Shown piece by piece: positions 19,180 through 27,936 of a DNA stretch of 64,000 nucleotides. The stretch covers positions 1,178,001 through 1,242,000 of the forward strand of contig NZ_LT629791.1 in NCBI RefSeq assembly GCF_900105925.1. Direction: 5' to 3'. Position 1 is the first letter of the stretch. Each line of letters opens with the position of its first letter. Below the pieces are notes generated by a model. It searched no databases. It saw only the letters and a program-made list of their open reading frames with translations, and was not told the DNA's origin. Source of the DNA: Jiangella alkaliphila (lineage in GTDB: Bacteria; Actinomycetota; Actinomycetes; Jiangellales; Jiangellaceae). A program made the position numbers and the translations under genes.

Positions 19180-19248
19180 ATGAATCCGGAGCGCCTCATC
19201 GCGCGCACCGGACGGCCGATGTCCCCGACCCGACCGAGAACTCTGTGA
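19180..19248 (+). other. Possible 22-residue upstream ORF coupled to ponA
   Basis: An ATG at 19180 opens a 22-codon frame (begins MNPERLIARTGRPMSP) whose TGA stop at 19246-19248 overlaps the GTG start of ponA as GTGA. The ponA GTG itself has no good Shine-Dalgarno sequence, so coupling would explain its translation. A TAGGCT hexamer at 19170-19175 is a possible -10. Could be chance; it is short. Confidence 0.35.
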
Positions 19249-21647
19249 CGAACCAAGGGCGACGCCGCGCGGGTGGCCGCGCGCGTACAGCCGCGTCCAA
19301 GAACGCGGCGCCGAAGACCGCCGCGTCCGCGGGCGCGGTCTCCTCGTCGACCCCTGGACGGGGCGGGAGCAGGCGTTACGCCGGCGGCCGCAACGGCAAG
19401 AAGGACGCCAAGGGCCGTCGCAAGGGCTGGCGCAAGTTCGTCACGTGGAAGGCCTTCGGCCTCTACACGCTCGGCATGATGCTGCTCGGCGTCGCCGGCA
19501 TCAGCATCGCCTACGCCATGACGGACATCCCTGAGGCCAACGCGTTCGCGCGGTCCGAGGCGACCATCGTCTACTGGAACGACGGCGAGACCGAGCTGGG
19601 CCGGTTCAGCGCCGAGAACCGCGAGACCGTCGACATCTCCGAGATCCCGCAGGCCTGCCAGGACGCCGTCGTGGCCGCCGAGGACCGCAGCTTCTACGAG
19701 AACAACGGCTTCGACCCGGTCGGCCTGGTGCGCGCGGGCATCGGCTACATCCAGAACAACGGGTCGACGGCGGCCGGCGGTGGCTCCACCATCACCCAGC
19801 AGTACGTCAAGAACTACTACCTGACGCAGGACCAGACCCTCACCCGCAAGGTGCAGGAGCTGTTCATCTCGGTCAAGATCGACCAGCAGCTGGACAAGGA
19901 CGACATCCTCGCGTCGTACCTCAACACCATCTGGTTCGGCCGCGGCGGTGTCTACGGCATCCAGACCGCGTCCCGCTCGTACTTCGGCGTGCCGGTGTCC
20001 GAGCTCGACACCGCCCAGTGCGCGGCGCTGGCCGGCATCCTGCGCTCGCCGGCGCGCTACGACCCCACGCTGGGCCCGGAGAACACCGAGCGGTTCCAGA
20101 ACCGGTTCCAGTACGTCGTCGACGGCATGGTCGAGATCGACGCGCTCGACGCCGCGAGCGCCGAGACGCTGGTGCCGCCCGAGGTCGTGCCCGAGCAGAA
20201 CACCAACATGTACGGCGGCCCCAACGGCTACCTGCTGCAGCAGGTCCGCGACGAGCTGATCGACAACGGCTTCACCGAGGAGCAGATCGACACCGGCGGC
20301 CTGCGGGTCGTCTCGACCTTCGACCCGCAGGCGCAGAGCGCGGCCATCCAGGCCGTCGAGGCCGAACGGCCGCAGGAGGACGCCGACGGCGTCCGGGTCG
20401 GCCTCGCGGCGGTCACGCCTGGCGACGGCGCCGTCGTCGCGATGTACGGCGGGCCCGACGCCGTCGAGCAGCCGTTCAACGACGCCATCGACGCCTCGGT
20501 CCAGGGCGGGTCGACGGTCAAGGCGTTCACTCTGACCGCGGCCCTCGAGCAGGGCATCTCGCTGGAGAGCCGGTACTCCGGCAACACGCTGACCGACCCG
20601 ATCCTCGGCCCGCCGGTGCACAACCAGGGCGACCAGGAGTACGGCGAGGCCATCGACCTGGTCACGGCCACCGAGAACTCCATGAACACCGCGTTCGTCG
20701 ACCTCACCATGCAGATCGGCCCCGACTCCGTCGTCGACTCCCAGCTGGCCTCCGGCCTGGCCTACGCGGCCGACGAGGAGGCGGAGATGCGCCAGAACCC
20801 GCGCGTCACCATCGGCATCGGCCACGTCCGGCCCATCGACATGGCCGAGGCGTACGCCACGCTGGCCGCGGGCGGCCGGCACGCCGACTGGTACACCGTC
20901 CGCTCGGTCACCGAGCCGGGCGGCAACGTCCCGTACAGCGTCGAGCCGGCGCCCGAGTCGGTCCTCGACCCCGGGGTCGTCGCCGACACCACCTTCGCAT
21001 TGAGCCAGGTGGTCCAGAACGGCAGCGGCCAGGAGGCGCAGAACCTCAACCGGCCGGCCGCCGGCAAGACCGGCACCCATGAGGACCTCACCGCGTGGTT
21101 CTCCGGCTACGTGCCGCAACTGGCGGCCAGCGTCGCGATCTTCCGCGGCGACGGCGAGACCGCCGGCACGGTCTCCCTCGACGGCGTCGGTGGCTACGAC
21201 ACCACGACCGGTGGCCGCTTCCCGGCCCGCATCTGGACCGCCTTCATGGCCGGCGCCCTCGATGGCATGGAGATCGAGGAGTTCCCTGAGCCGGCCGAGG
21301 TCGGCGAGCCGGTCAACCCCACGCCCACGCCGACGCCCACCCCGACCGAGACCCCTGGCGACGACGAGGGCGGCGACAACGGCGACAACGGCGACGGCAA
21401 CGACGGCGGCGACGACAACGGTGACGGTGGCGACGGCGGCGACGAGTCCGGCGACGGTGGCGGCGACACGTCCGGCGGGGACGGCGGCGACGAGTCCGGC
21501 ACCGAGTGGGGCGGCAGCGAGGGCGGCACCGGCGAGACGCCCACCGAAGAACCCACCGAGGAACCCACCGACGAGCCGACGAGCGACGAGAACGGCAACG
21601 CCAACGGAGGCGGCGACTGGGGCGACGCCGGGGGCGCCGACCGCTGA
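19245..21647 (+). CDS. ponA: Class A penicillin-binding protein (bifunctional transglycosylase/transpeptidase)
   Basis: An 800-residue bifunctional peptidoglycan synthase. A basic, Lys/Arg/Gly-rich cytoplasmic tail of about 65 residues precedes one membrane helix (about 72-92). The GT51 transglycosylase domain has AAEDRSFY with catalytic Glu146 and GGSTITQQYVKN. The transpeptidase domain has the serine motif S423-T-V-K426, S479-M-N481, and K608-T-G. The C-terminus beyond about residue 690 is a Pro/Thr then Asp/Gly/Asn/Glu-rich low-complexity tail that would sit in the wall. Located like mycobacterial ponA1 (Rv0050), followed by a DUF2029 glycosyltransferase as there. Confidence 0.96.
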   Translation: MTNQGRRRAGGRARTAASKNAAPKTAASAGAVSSSTPGRGGSRRYAGGRNGKKDAKGRRKGWRKFVTWKAFGLYTLGMMLLGVAGISIAYAMTDIPEANAFARSEATIVYWNDGETELGRFSAENRETVDISEIPQACQDAVVAAEDRSFYENNGFDPVGLVRAGIGYIQNNGSTAAGGGSTITQQYVKNYYLTQDQTLTRKVQELFISVKIDQQLDKDDILASYLNTIWFGRGGVYGIQTASRSYFGVPVSELDTAQCAALAGILRSPARYDPTLGPENTERFQNRFQYVVDGMVEIDALDAASAETLVPPEVVPEQNTNMYGGPNGYLLQQVRDELIDNGFTEEQIDTGGLRVVSTFDPQAQSAAIQAVEAERPQEDADGVRVGLAAVTPGDGAVVAMYGGPDAVEQPFNDAIDASVQGGSTVKAFTLTAALEQGISLESRYSGNTLTDPILGPPVHNQGDQEYGEAIDLVTATENSMNTAFVDLTMQIGPDSVVDSQLASGLAYAADEEAEMRQNPRVTIGIGHVRPIDMAEAYATLAAGGRHADWYTVRSVTEPGGNVPYSVEPAPESVLDPGVVADTTFALSQVVQNGSGQEAQNLNRPAAGKTGTHEDLTAWFSGYVPQLAASVAIFRGDGETAGTVSLDGVGGYDTTTGGRFPARIWTAFMAGALDGMEIEEFPEPAEVGEPVNPTPTPTPTPTETPGDDEGGDNGDNGDGNDGGDDNGDGGDGGDESGDGGGDTSGGDGGDESGTEWGGSEGGTGETPTEEPTEEPTDEPTSDENGNANGGGDWGDAGGADR

Positions 21648-21694
21648 CCGGCGCACCTGTTGCGGCCAGGTCCGGACAGACGTCAGGTGAGGGT

Positions 21695-21708
21695 TAGGCT
21701 GTCGACTC
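21695..21708 (+). promoter_or_regulatory. Candidate -10 box of the DUF2029 glycosyltransferase gene (leaderless)
   Basis: TAGGCT at 21695-21700 lies 8 nt before the GTG at 21709; no Shine-Dalgarno sequence is present. Confidence 0.5.
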
Positions 21709-23127
21709 GTGTCCGTGACGCAGCAGCGCCGCGAGGAGCCCGCCGCGCCCAGCCGTGACGACCCCGTCGTCGCAGGGTTGAGTGAGGTGATCGGCGGGCC
21801 GTTCGGGCGCCGGGCGGCCTGGCCGCGGCGCTGGTGGGGCCCGATCCGGGTGGCGCTGCTGGTCGCGGTCGTCGTGCTGGCGATCAGCTACCTGGCCGAC
21901 GAGCCGTGCCGTGCGGCCGGCTGGGCCGGTCGCGCGGACCGGTCGATGTGGACGTCGCTGTGCTACAGCGACGTCGGGTTCCTGTACCGCGAGCGCGGCT
22001 TCGTCGACGGCCTGGTGGCCTACCGCGACAGCCTGCTGGAGTACCCGGTGCTGACCGGCGCCGTCATGCAGGTGACGGCGGTCGCGGCGGCCGGGCTGTA
22101 CGACACGTTCGGCGGTGGCGGCGAGCTGCCGCCGGCGATCGCCGAGAGCGTCGTCTTCTTCGACCTCACCGCCGTGCTCATGGCCGTCGCCGCGCTGGGC
22201 GTGGTGGTCGCGACCGCGCGGACGGTGCCGCGCCGGCCGTGGGACGGACTGCTGGTGGCGGCCTCGCCGCTGCTGCTGCTCAGCGCGTACGTCAACTGGG
22301 ACCTGCTGGCGGTGCTGGCGACGTCGCTGGCGCTGCTGACGTGGGCGCGGGGCCAGCCGGTGGTCGCCGGGGTGCTGATCGGGCTCGGCACCGCCGCCAA
22401 GCTGTACCCGGTGCTGCTGCTCGGCGTGCTGGTGCTGGTGGCGCTGCGGTCGCCGGAGCGGCGCTCCGCCCTTCGCGACGCCGCGCTGGCCGCCGCGGCC
22501 GCCGTCGTCGCGTGGTCCGCCGTGAACCTGCCGGTGGCGTGGTGGGCGCCGGACGGCTGGCGCGAGTTCTTCACCTTCAACGTCGACCGCGCCGCCGACT
22601 TCGGCTCCACCTGGTTCGCCCTGGAGCTGCTGGCGCCGGACCTGATGCCCGACTCCGTCGACGACCTCGTCCTGGTGTTCGCGGTGGTGCTGCTGGCGCT
22701 GATCGCCGCACTGGCCCTGACGGCACCGGCCCCGCCCCGCGTCGCGCAGCTCGCCTTCCTCGCCGTCGCGGCGTTCCTGCTGGTGAACAAGGTGTGGTCG
22801 CCGCAGTACTCGCTGTGGCTGCTGCCGCTGGCGGTGCTGGCCCGGCCGCGGGTGCGCGACCTCGCCGTCTGGCAGGTCGCCGAGGCCGTCTACTTCGTAC
22901 TCGTGTGGCGCTACCTGGCCACGCTCTACGACCCGGCCTCGCCGCTGCTGACGAACGACCAGTACGCGGCGGCGATCGTGCTGCGGATCGCCGGACTGCT
23001 CTGGCTCGTTGTCATGGTCGTGCGCGACATCCGCCGTCCCGAGGAGGACCCCGTCCGCCGGTTCCTGCCGCGGCCGCCGGGCTCCGCCGAGCCCCGGCAC
23101 CGGCGCGGCGGGGTGGTGCCGGCATGA
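21709..23127 (+). CDS. DUF2029 (GT87-like) polyprenyl-phosphate-dependent glycosyltransferase
   Basis: A 472-residue multi-pass membrane protein, about 10-11 helices. The short extracytoplasmic loop after the first helix holds CYSDVGFLYRERGF and LLEYPVLTGAVMQ, the YxDv/EYP pattern of the GT-C alpha-mannosyltransferase-like DUF2029 family; a conserved KLYPVLLLGVL segment follows. The equivalent mycobacterial gene is Rv0051, next to ponA1. Likely adds a sugar from a polyprenyl-phosphate donor to an envelope glycan. GTG start; stop overlaps the next start as ATGA. Confidence 0.85.
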   Translation: MSVTQQRREEPAAPSRDDPVVAGLSEVIGGPFGRRAAWPRRWWGPIRVALLVAVVVLAISYLADEPCRAAGWAGRADRSMWTSLCYSDVGFLYRERGFVDGLVAYRDSLLEYPVLTGAVMQVTAVAAAGLYDTFGGGGELPPAIAESVVFFDLTAVLMAVAALGVVVATARTVPRRPWDGLLVAASPLLLLSAYVNWDLLAVLATSLALLTWARGQPVVAGVLIGLGTAAKLYPVLLLGVLVLVALRSPERRSALRDAALAAAAAVVAWSAVNLPVAWWAPDGWREFFTFNVDRAADFGSTWFALELLAPDLMPDSVDDLVLVFAVVLLALIAALALTAPAPPRVAQLAFLAVAAFLLVNKVWSPQYSLWLLPLAVLARPRVRDLAVWQVAEAVYFVLVWRYLATLYDPASPLLTNDQYAAAIVLRIAGLLWLVVMVVRDIRRPEEDPVRRFLPRPPGSAEPRHRRGGVVPA

Positions 23128-24266
23128 CGGCGCGAACGCTGGCGGAGCGGGTGCTCCCGGTCGACCGCGACGCGCTGGGGGTCTGGCTGGCCAGCCGGGT
23201 CTCGCTGTGGGTGATTGCCGGCGCCACCGGCTGGATGTTCGTCGCCACGGGCCAGGACGTCGTGCCCGCGCTGGACCGGTGGCAGCAGTGGGACTTCTGG
23301 CACTACGCCGGCATCGCCATCCACGGCTACGGCGGCGAGCCCACGGGCGTCCCGAACGAGGCGTTCTTCCCCGGCTTCCCGGGGCTGCTGTGGCTCGGCG
23401 CCGAGCTGGGACTGCGCCACGTCACCGCCGGGCTGATCGTGTCGCTGCTGGCCGGCGCCGTCGCCGCGGTGGCGCTGGGCCGCATCGGCGAGCTGGAGGG
23501 CGGCCAGCGGATCGGCCGGCTCACCGTCCTCGTCTGGGTGGTGTCGCCGACGGCGGTGTTCCTCGCCGCGCCGTACACCGAGTCGCTGTTCCTGGCGTTC
23601 GCGTTCCCGGCCTGGCTGGCGGCGCGCCGGCAGCACTGGCTGGCGGCCGGTGCGCTGACGGCGCTGTCGTGCACGGTGCGGGTCAGCGGCGTGTTCCTGG
23701 CCGCCGCCGTCGCCGTCCAGTGGCTGACGACGCGGCGCGAGGCGGTCGAGCGGACCGGCCGGCCGTGGTGGTCCGGGCTCGGCTGGCTGTTCCTCCCGGC
23801 GCTGCCGCTGCTGGCGTGGTCGGTGTACCTCGAGTCGCGGACCGGCGACTGGCTGGCCTGGCTGCACGCCCAGGCCGACGGCTGGGACCGGCACTTCTCC
23901 TGGCCGTGGACGGCCTTCGACACCACCTGGCAGGCGGCCTTCGGGGGCACCCAGTCGCCCGGGTTCGCCTGGATGTTCCGCGCCGAGCTCGTCGCCATGC
24001 TGGTCGGCGTCGTGCTGACGGTGCTGCTGGTGCGCTGGCGGCGCTGGGGCGAGGCGACCTGGGTCGGCCTCCAGGTCATCGCGTTCGGCACGTCGACGTG
24101 GTTCTTCTCGGTGCCCCGGGCGTCGCTGCTGTGGTGGCCGCTGTGGGTGACGATCGCCGTGCTGGCGGCCCGCCGGCGCTGGGTCCTGTGGGGCTACCTC
24201 GCCGTCTCGGTGCCGCTCATGTCGGTCTGGGCGGCCGCCTACCTGACCGGACGCTGGGCGGGCTAG
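23124..24266 (+). CDS. Multi-pass membrane mannosyltransferase (PIG-V-like)
   Basis: A 380-residue membrane protein with about 8-9 helices. The first loop contains RWQQWDFWHYAGIA, the W..WD.xxY catalytic-loop signature of GT-C mannosyltransferases of the PIG-V-like group, and later NEAFFPGFPGL and PYTESLFLAFAFPAWL, also family hallmarks. ATG at 23124 overlaps the upstream stop, so it works with the DUF2029 enzyme. Its TAG stop is part of the CTAG at the left end of the inverted-repeat element 24263-24349. Confidence 0.85.
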   Translation: MTARTLAERVLPVDRDALGVWLASRVSLWVIAGATGWMFVATGQDVVPALDRWQQWDFWHYAGIAIHGYGGEPTGVPNEAFFPGFPGLLWLGAELGLRHVTAGLIVSLLAGAVAAVALGRIGELEGGQRIGRLTVLVWVVSPTAVFLAAPYTESLFLAFAFPAWLAARRQHWLAAGALTALSCTVRVSGVFLAAAVAVQWLTTRREAVERTGRPWWSGLGWLFLPALPLLAWSVYLESRTGDWLAWLHAQADGWDRHFSWPWTAFDTTWQAAFGGTQSPGFAWMFRAELVAMLVGVVLTVLLVRWRRWGEATWVGLQVIAFGTSTWFFSVPRASLLWWPLWVTIAVLAARRRWVLWGYLAVSVPLMSVWAAAYLTGRWAG

Positions 24267-24349
24267 GGGGTGTCTCCCGGGTCTCGGCCGCAGCGAGGCG
24301 CCGCCTGGGCGTCGCGCAGTAGGCCATGGACTCGGGAGACACCCCCTAG
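24263..24349. mobile_element. MITE-like inverted-repeat element A (short form)
   Basis: An 87-bp segment with near-perfect terminal inverted repeats bounded by CTAG on both sides: left end CTAGGGGGTGTCTCCCGGGT, right end (inverted) the same except A for G at one position. In inverted orientation its interior (CATGGCCTACTGCGCGACGC onward) matches element B at 24852-25018 but lacks about 80 bp. No protein is encoded. The left CTAG is the stop codon of the preceding gene. Confidence 0.8.
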
Positions 24350-24359
24350 GGTTCCGGAG

Positions 24360-24855
24360 ATGGTCGACTACTGCTTCAAGTGGAACCACGCCGACGGCGT
24401 CCCCCGGCGTGCCGTTGACCGAAGAGGAGGCGCGGGTCCGGGACGGCGCCGGCGAGGAGTACACGGCCGTCCTGCCGCCCCGGACGGGGACGACGTTCCC
24501 GGTCCTGGTCACCCCGGTGTGGAAGACGGGCGTGGTCGCCGTGACGTTCCTCGACGACGTCGGCCGCAAGGCGACCGAGTACACGTTCATGAAGAAGGCC
24601 GAGGACCGTCTCTTCCTGACGCGGGTTCACCTGTGGACGTATCCGAACGACCAGCCGGGGCTGCGGCTGTCCGACTCCGCGTCGCACGAGACCGTCCATC
24701 TCCGCGAGGACGGCTACGTGAAGCGGGTCGTCAAGAACAAGGTCGAGAACGTCCAGGAGACCGTCGAGTACGACGACGTGCCGGTCGACGCCAACTGGGA
24801 GCCGATCCCCTCGTTCGGCGACTACGGGTCGATCGCCCGCTACGAGCGCGACTAG
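24360..24855 (+). pseudogene. Small conserved-looking hypothetical protein, frameshifted near its start
   Basis: Beginning at the ATG at 24360, the frame reads MVDYCFKWNHADGVP and then runs off into an unrelated frame; from 24409 another frame continues with PLTEEEARVRDG to the TAG at 24853-24855. Removing one C from the five-C run at 24401-24405 joins both into a continuous protein of about 164 residues (DGVPGVPLTEEE). The 148-residue downstream part alone could start at the GTG at 24409 but has no ribosome-binding site. Rich in Asp, Glu and Lys, with EYTFMKKAEDRLFL and SIARYERD; I do not recognise the family. Bracketed exactly by two inverted-repeat elements, the left ending 10 bp before its ATG and the right starting on its stop codon. 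Confidence 0.65.
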
Positions 24856-25018
24856 GGCGCGTCTCCCAAGTCCATGGCCTACTGCGCGACGCCCAGGCGG
24901 CGCCTCGCTGCGTTCTCGTCAGTCGTCATAGAACCCCGCTATGACTCCCTCCTCGGCCTTGCGAGGCATCCACCTGGACGCCGCTCGCTACGGCCGAGAC
25001 TTGGGAGACACGCCCTAG
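24852..25018. mobile_element. MITE-like inverted-repeat element B (long form)
   Basis: A 167-bp segment bounded by CTAG, with 18-bp terminal inverted repeats (GGGCGCGTCTCCCAAGTC and, inverted, GGGCGTGTCTCCCAAGTC, one mismatch). It is the same sequence family as element A in opposite orientation, with about 80 bp of extra interior that includes a small TCATA/TATGA inverted repeat. Non-coding. The left CTAG is the stop codon of the preceding gene; the right CTAG ends 4 bp before the stop codon of the convergent alanine racemase-like gene. Confidence 0.8.
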
Positions 25019-25022
25019 TCGG

Positions 25023-26066
25023 TCAGTCCCAGGCGAGGGCGTCGAAGGTGGTCGTCGTGTAGCGGACCTCGACGCCGGCCTCGTCGCCCACGGAGGGCGG
25101 CTCGACGCCGTCAGGGAGCCAGATCATCGAGCACTGCATGTGCGGCGGCTCGGCGAACCAGCGCTGCTTGCCGGCGACGCGGAACGGCGAGAGCGCCCGC
25201 CCACCCGCCTCCAGCCCGCCGCGCGCCAGCGCCGACGCCCGCTGACGCAGCGTGCCGGCCGCCGTCGGGGCCTGCAGCGCGATGCCGTGCGCCGTCCCAC
25301 CCGCGACGACCACCACCGTGCCGTCGCGGCGGGCCCGGCGCTGCCGGTAGCCGTACGTCTCGCCGCGCCGGACCCGGTGCAGGTCGAGGACCGTCGCCTT
25401 GGGGGTCAGCCCGGAGCGGTCGCCGAGCCAGAGCGCCGTCGCCACCCGCAGCCGCACCTCGGCGGACGTCGCCTGCCCGACCGTCGCGGCCTGCGCCGCG
25501 GTGAGGTGGCTGACCCAGATCGTGCGGGCCGCCGCCGGTACCGCCTCGAATGCCCGCCGGGCCAAGGTCGTCGCCTCGGCGGCGTGGTCGTCGCCCAGCG
25601 GCAGGTGCAGCGCGAACCCCTCGAACCGCACGTCGTCGAGCAGCTTCGCGACGTCGGCGAGGTCGCCCGGGTCGATGCCGTGGCGCCGGATGCTCGTCAG
25701 CACCTCGACGACGACCCGCGGGCGGGCGGGCGCGGCCGCCAGCTGCCGCAGGTCCTCCAGCCGCGAGACGGTGTGGACGAGGCGGTCGTCGCCCAGCGCG
25801 GCGGTCAGCCAGGGCCGCCACGGCGTCAGCACCAGCACGTCGCCGCCGAACTCGCCGGTGGCCGCGGCGACCTCGTCGTACGTGCCGACGGCGAGCGTCG
25901 TCACCCCGAGCCGGGCCGCCTCGGCCGCCAGCACGGCGTTGCCGAAGCCGTAGCCGTTGCCCTTGGCGACGGGGACGACGGTGACGCCCGCGGCGGTCGC
26001 GTCCTGGACGTAGCGGCGGACCCGGCCGCGCCACTGGTCGGCGTCGATGTGCAAGGTCAGGGACAC
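25023..26066 (-). CDS. Alanine racemase-like PLP-barrel protein
   Basis: A 347-residue fold-type III PLP protein. Near the N-terminus VPVAKGNGYGFGN has the lysine that would bind PLP, and TYGYRQRRAR and the barrel strands resemble alanine racemase. It is shorter than true Alr (about 370) and always paired with a FemX-type gene in actinobacteria. It may supply a D-amino acid or have a regulatory role for the cross-bridge, but that is inference. GTG at 26066 lies 5 bp after the FemX stop, so both are co-transcribed. Confidence 0.78.
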   Translation of the reverse strand: MSLTLHIDADQWRGRVRRYVQDATAAGVTVVPVAKGNGYGFGNAVLAAEAARLGVTTLAVGTYDEVAAATGEFGGDVLVLTPWRPWLTAALGDDRLVHTVSRLEDLRQLAAAPARPRVVVEVLTSIRRHGIDPGDLADVAKLLDDVRFEGFALHLPLGDDHAAEATTLARRAFEAVPAAARTIWVSHLTAAQAATVGQATSAEVRLRVATALWLGDRSGLTPKATVLDLHRVRRGETYGYRQRRARRDGTVVVVAGGTAHGIALQAPTAAGTLRQRASALARGGLEAGGRALSPFRVAGKQRWFAEPPHMQCSMIWLPDGVEPPSVGDEAGVEVRYTTTTFDALAWD

Positions 26067-26071
26067 CGCGG

Positions 26072-27211
26072 TCAGCTCCGGCGCTTCATGTAGAGGTCGA
26101 AGGCAGAATAGAGGACGCGCGAGATGGGCAGGTCCCACTCCCCGAGGTACTCCACGGCCTGCCCGCCGGTGCCCAGCTTGAAGCGGATCAGGCCGGCGTG
26201 CGGGTCGTTCTCGGACAGCGTGTCGGTGATGCCGCGCAGGTCGTAGACGGAGCACCCCTCGGCCAGCGCGTCCTGCATCATCCGCCACTGGATCGCGTTG
26301 GAGCCGCGGACGTCGCGCTTGGTCGTCGTCGAGGCGCCGTAGGAGTACCAGGCGTGCGTCCCGACCCGCGTCATCGTGGCGGCGGCGACGAGCTCGCCCT
26401 CGTGGTGGGCGAGGTAGAGCCGCAGCCGCTCAGGCGCGTCGGCGGTCATCGCGGCCCACATGCCCTCGAAGTACGCGTACGGGCGCGGCGTGAAGTCGTC
26501 GCGCTGCGCGGTCTCGGCGTAGACGCGGTGGAACTCGGGCAGGTCGGCGGCGGTGCCGAGCGAGACGACGACGCCGGACTTGTCCGCCTTCTTGATGTTG
26601 CGCCGCCACAGCTGGTTGAAGCCCTTGAGGACGTCGTCGGCGTCGCGGCCCTCGAGCGGCAGCTGGAAGACGTGCCGCGGCTGGCCGGCGGCGAACCCGT
26701 CGGTGGCCGCGGGCGGACGCCAGCCCAGCGCCGTCAGCTGCTCGGCCAGCGCGGTGCCCGTGGCGGTGGTCTCGTCGGCCGGGACGTCGCGCAGCCTGGC
26801 GATGCCGGGGTCGGCGAGGGCGTTCTTGAGGGTGGCGTTGTGCCAGCGGCGGGTCACCACCATCGGCCCCAAGCGCAGGCCGAACGCGCCCTGTGCCTTC
26901 ACGTGCTCGATCAGCGGGGCCAGCCAGCGCTGCAGGTCGCCGGCGGCCGCGACGCTGTCCCAGTCGATGCTCGGGCCCTCGGGGATGTAGGCGAGGGAAC
27001 GGCGGATGCGCGGCGCCTTGCGGTACAGCACCAGCGCGACGCCGACCAGCTTGTCGTCGTCGAACCAGCCGACCGAGCGGGACCGCCAGTCGCGTTTGAC
27101 CACGCCCCACGCCGGTGTCTGGAGGAAGCTGACCGAGGGCCGCTCGGCGATCGCGGCGACGTGCTGGTCGCTCGTGATCTCACGGACGGTGAGGGTGGAG
27201 GAGCGTGTCAC
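26072..27211 (-). CDS. FemAB/FemX-type peptidyltransferase
   Basis: A 379-residue member of the Fem family of aminoacyltransferases with two GNAT-like domains. The core shows FNQLWRRNIKKADKSGV, then AYFEGMWAAM, WYSYGAS and IQWRMMQDALAEGC.VYDLRGI, all Fem hallmarks. Fem enzymes add the first amino acid of the peptidoglycan interpeptide bridge to lipid II using aminoacyl-tRNA. GTG at 27211 chosen (VTRSSTLTVREI); a longer start is possible. Upstream partner of the alanine racemase-like gene. Confidence 0.88.
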   Translation of the reverse strand: MTRSSTLTVREITSDQHVAAIAERPSVSFLQTPAWGVVKRDWRSRSVGWFDDDKLVGVALVLYRKAPRIRRSLAYIPEGPSIDWDSVAAAGDLQRWLAPLIEHVKAQGAFGLRLGPMVVTRRWHNATLKNALADPGIARLRDVPADETTATGTALAEQLTALGWRPPAATDGFAAGQPRHVFQLPLEGRDADDVLKGFNQLWRRNIKKADKSGVVVSLGTAADLPEFHRVYAETAQRDDFTPRPYAYFEGMWAAMTADAPERLRLYLAHHEGELVAAATMTRVGTHAWYSYGASTTTKRDVRGSNAIQWRMMQDALAEGCSVYDLRGITDTLSENDPHAGLIRFKLGTGGQAVEYLGEWDLPISRVLYSAFDLYMKRRS

Positions 27212-27251
27212 GGGGCGAGGGTACCCGCTTCGGGTGTGCACCTGAGAACGA

Positions 27252-27860
27252 TCACGAACGTCCGGGAGTGTCCGGTTGTGCCGGGCGGGTGAACTCGGCG
27301 TCGATCTCCAGCACCACCGTCTTGCCGATGAGCACGCCGCCGGTCTCGAGCGCCCGGTTCCACGTCAGCCCCCACCGCTCGCGGTCGATCTCGGTGCGGG
27401 CGCTCAGGCCGACGACCTGGGCGCCCCACGGGTCGAAGCCGACGCCGTCGAAGCTGGCCCGGAACTCCACCGGCCCGGTGTTGCCGCGGATCGTGAGGTC
27501 GCCGGCCAGCACGAACTCGTTGCCGTCGACGTGCGCGATGCGGGTGGACCGGAAGGTCAGCTCCGGATGCTGGGCGACGTCGAAGAAGTCGGCCGAGCGC
27601 AGCCGGTCGTCGCGGTCGTCCTCGCCGGTGGCCAGGCTGGCCGTCGCGACGACGACCTCGACGTGCGACGCCGTGGGGTCCTCGCCGATCGTCAGGGTGG
27701 CGCGGACGTCGCCGAACCGGCCCTTGATCTGCGTGACCATGAGGTAGCGGACGGCGAACGTCACGTCGGCGTGCGCGGGGTCGAGCGTGAAAACGCCGGC
27801 CCCCGGCACGGTGAGCCCGTTCCACGGGTGCAGGTTGCGGGCGGTGTGCGCCTCAGCCAT
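27252..27860 (-). CDS. YceI family protein (cytosolic)
   Basis: A 202-residue YceI-like lipocalin-fold protein without a signal peptide. Family motifs include FTLDPAHADVTFAVRYLMVTQIKGRF, DDRDDRLRSADFFDVAQHPELTFRST and a WGLTWNRALETGGVLIGKTV C-terminal segment. YceI proteins bind polyisoprenoids. Divergent from a MarR regulator with a 76-bp AT-rich gap, an arrangement that suggests control by that MarR. ATG at 27860 with AAAGGG upstream. A second, membrane-anchored YceI lies at 38577. Confidence 0.9.
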   Translation of the reverse strand: MAEAHTARNLHPWNGLTVPGAGVFTLDPAHADVTFAVRYLMVTQIKGRFGDVRATLTIGEDPTASHVEVVVATASLATGEDDRDDRLRSADFFDVAQHPELTFRSTRIAHVDGNEFVLAGDLTIRGNTGPVEFRASFDGVGFDPWGAQVVGLSARTEIDRERWGLTWNRALETGGVLIGKTVVLEIDAEFTRPAQPDTPGRS

Positions 27861-27936
27861 CGCGTGCCCTTTCTCTGGCGATTATGCTTCAACGTTCAAT
27901 ATTTTGCGCCGTCAACCATTGTTAGCATCAGCATCT
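27861..27936. promoter_or_regulatory. Shared divergent promoter/operator region of yceI and marR
   Basis: Locally AT-rich 76-bp gap. Contains the repeat TTCAACGTTCAA (27888-27899) and CAACCATTGTT; TAGCAT at 27923-27928 sits 8 nt before the marR ATG and would serve as its -10. Binding by MarR is inferred from position only. Confidence 0.45.

Noticed and set aside
21310..21640. Repetitive GACGGCGGCGAC-type sequence
   Set aside because: In-frame low-complexity Asp/Gly/Asn tail of the penicillin-binding protein, not a separate repeat element.
18513..21656. 1047-residue minus-strand frame opposite ponA and padR
   Set aside because: Shadow frame caused by high G+C at codon third positions; the protein is low-complexity Asp/Val/Gly/Arg-rich and has no family features, while ponA on the other strand is clear.
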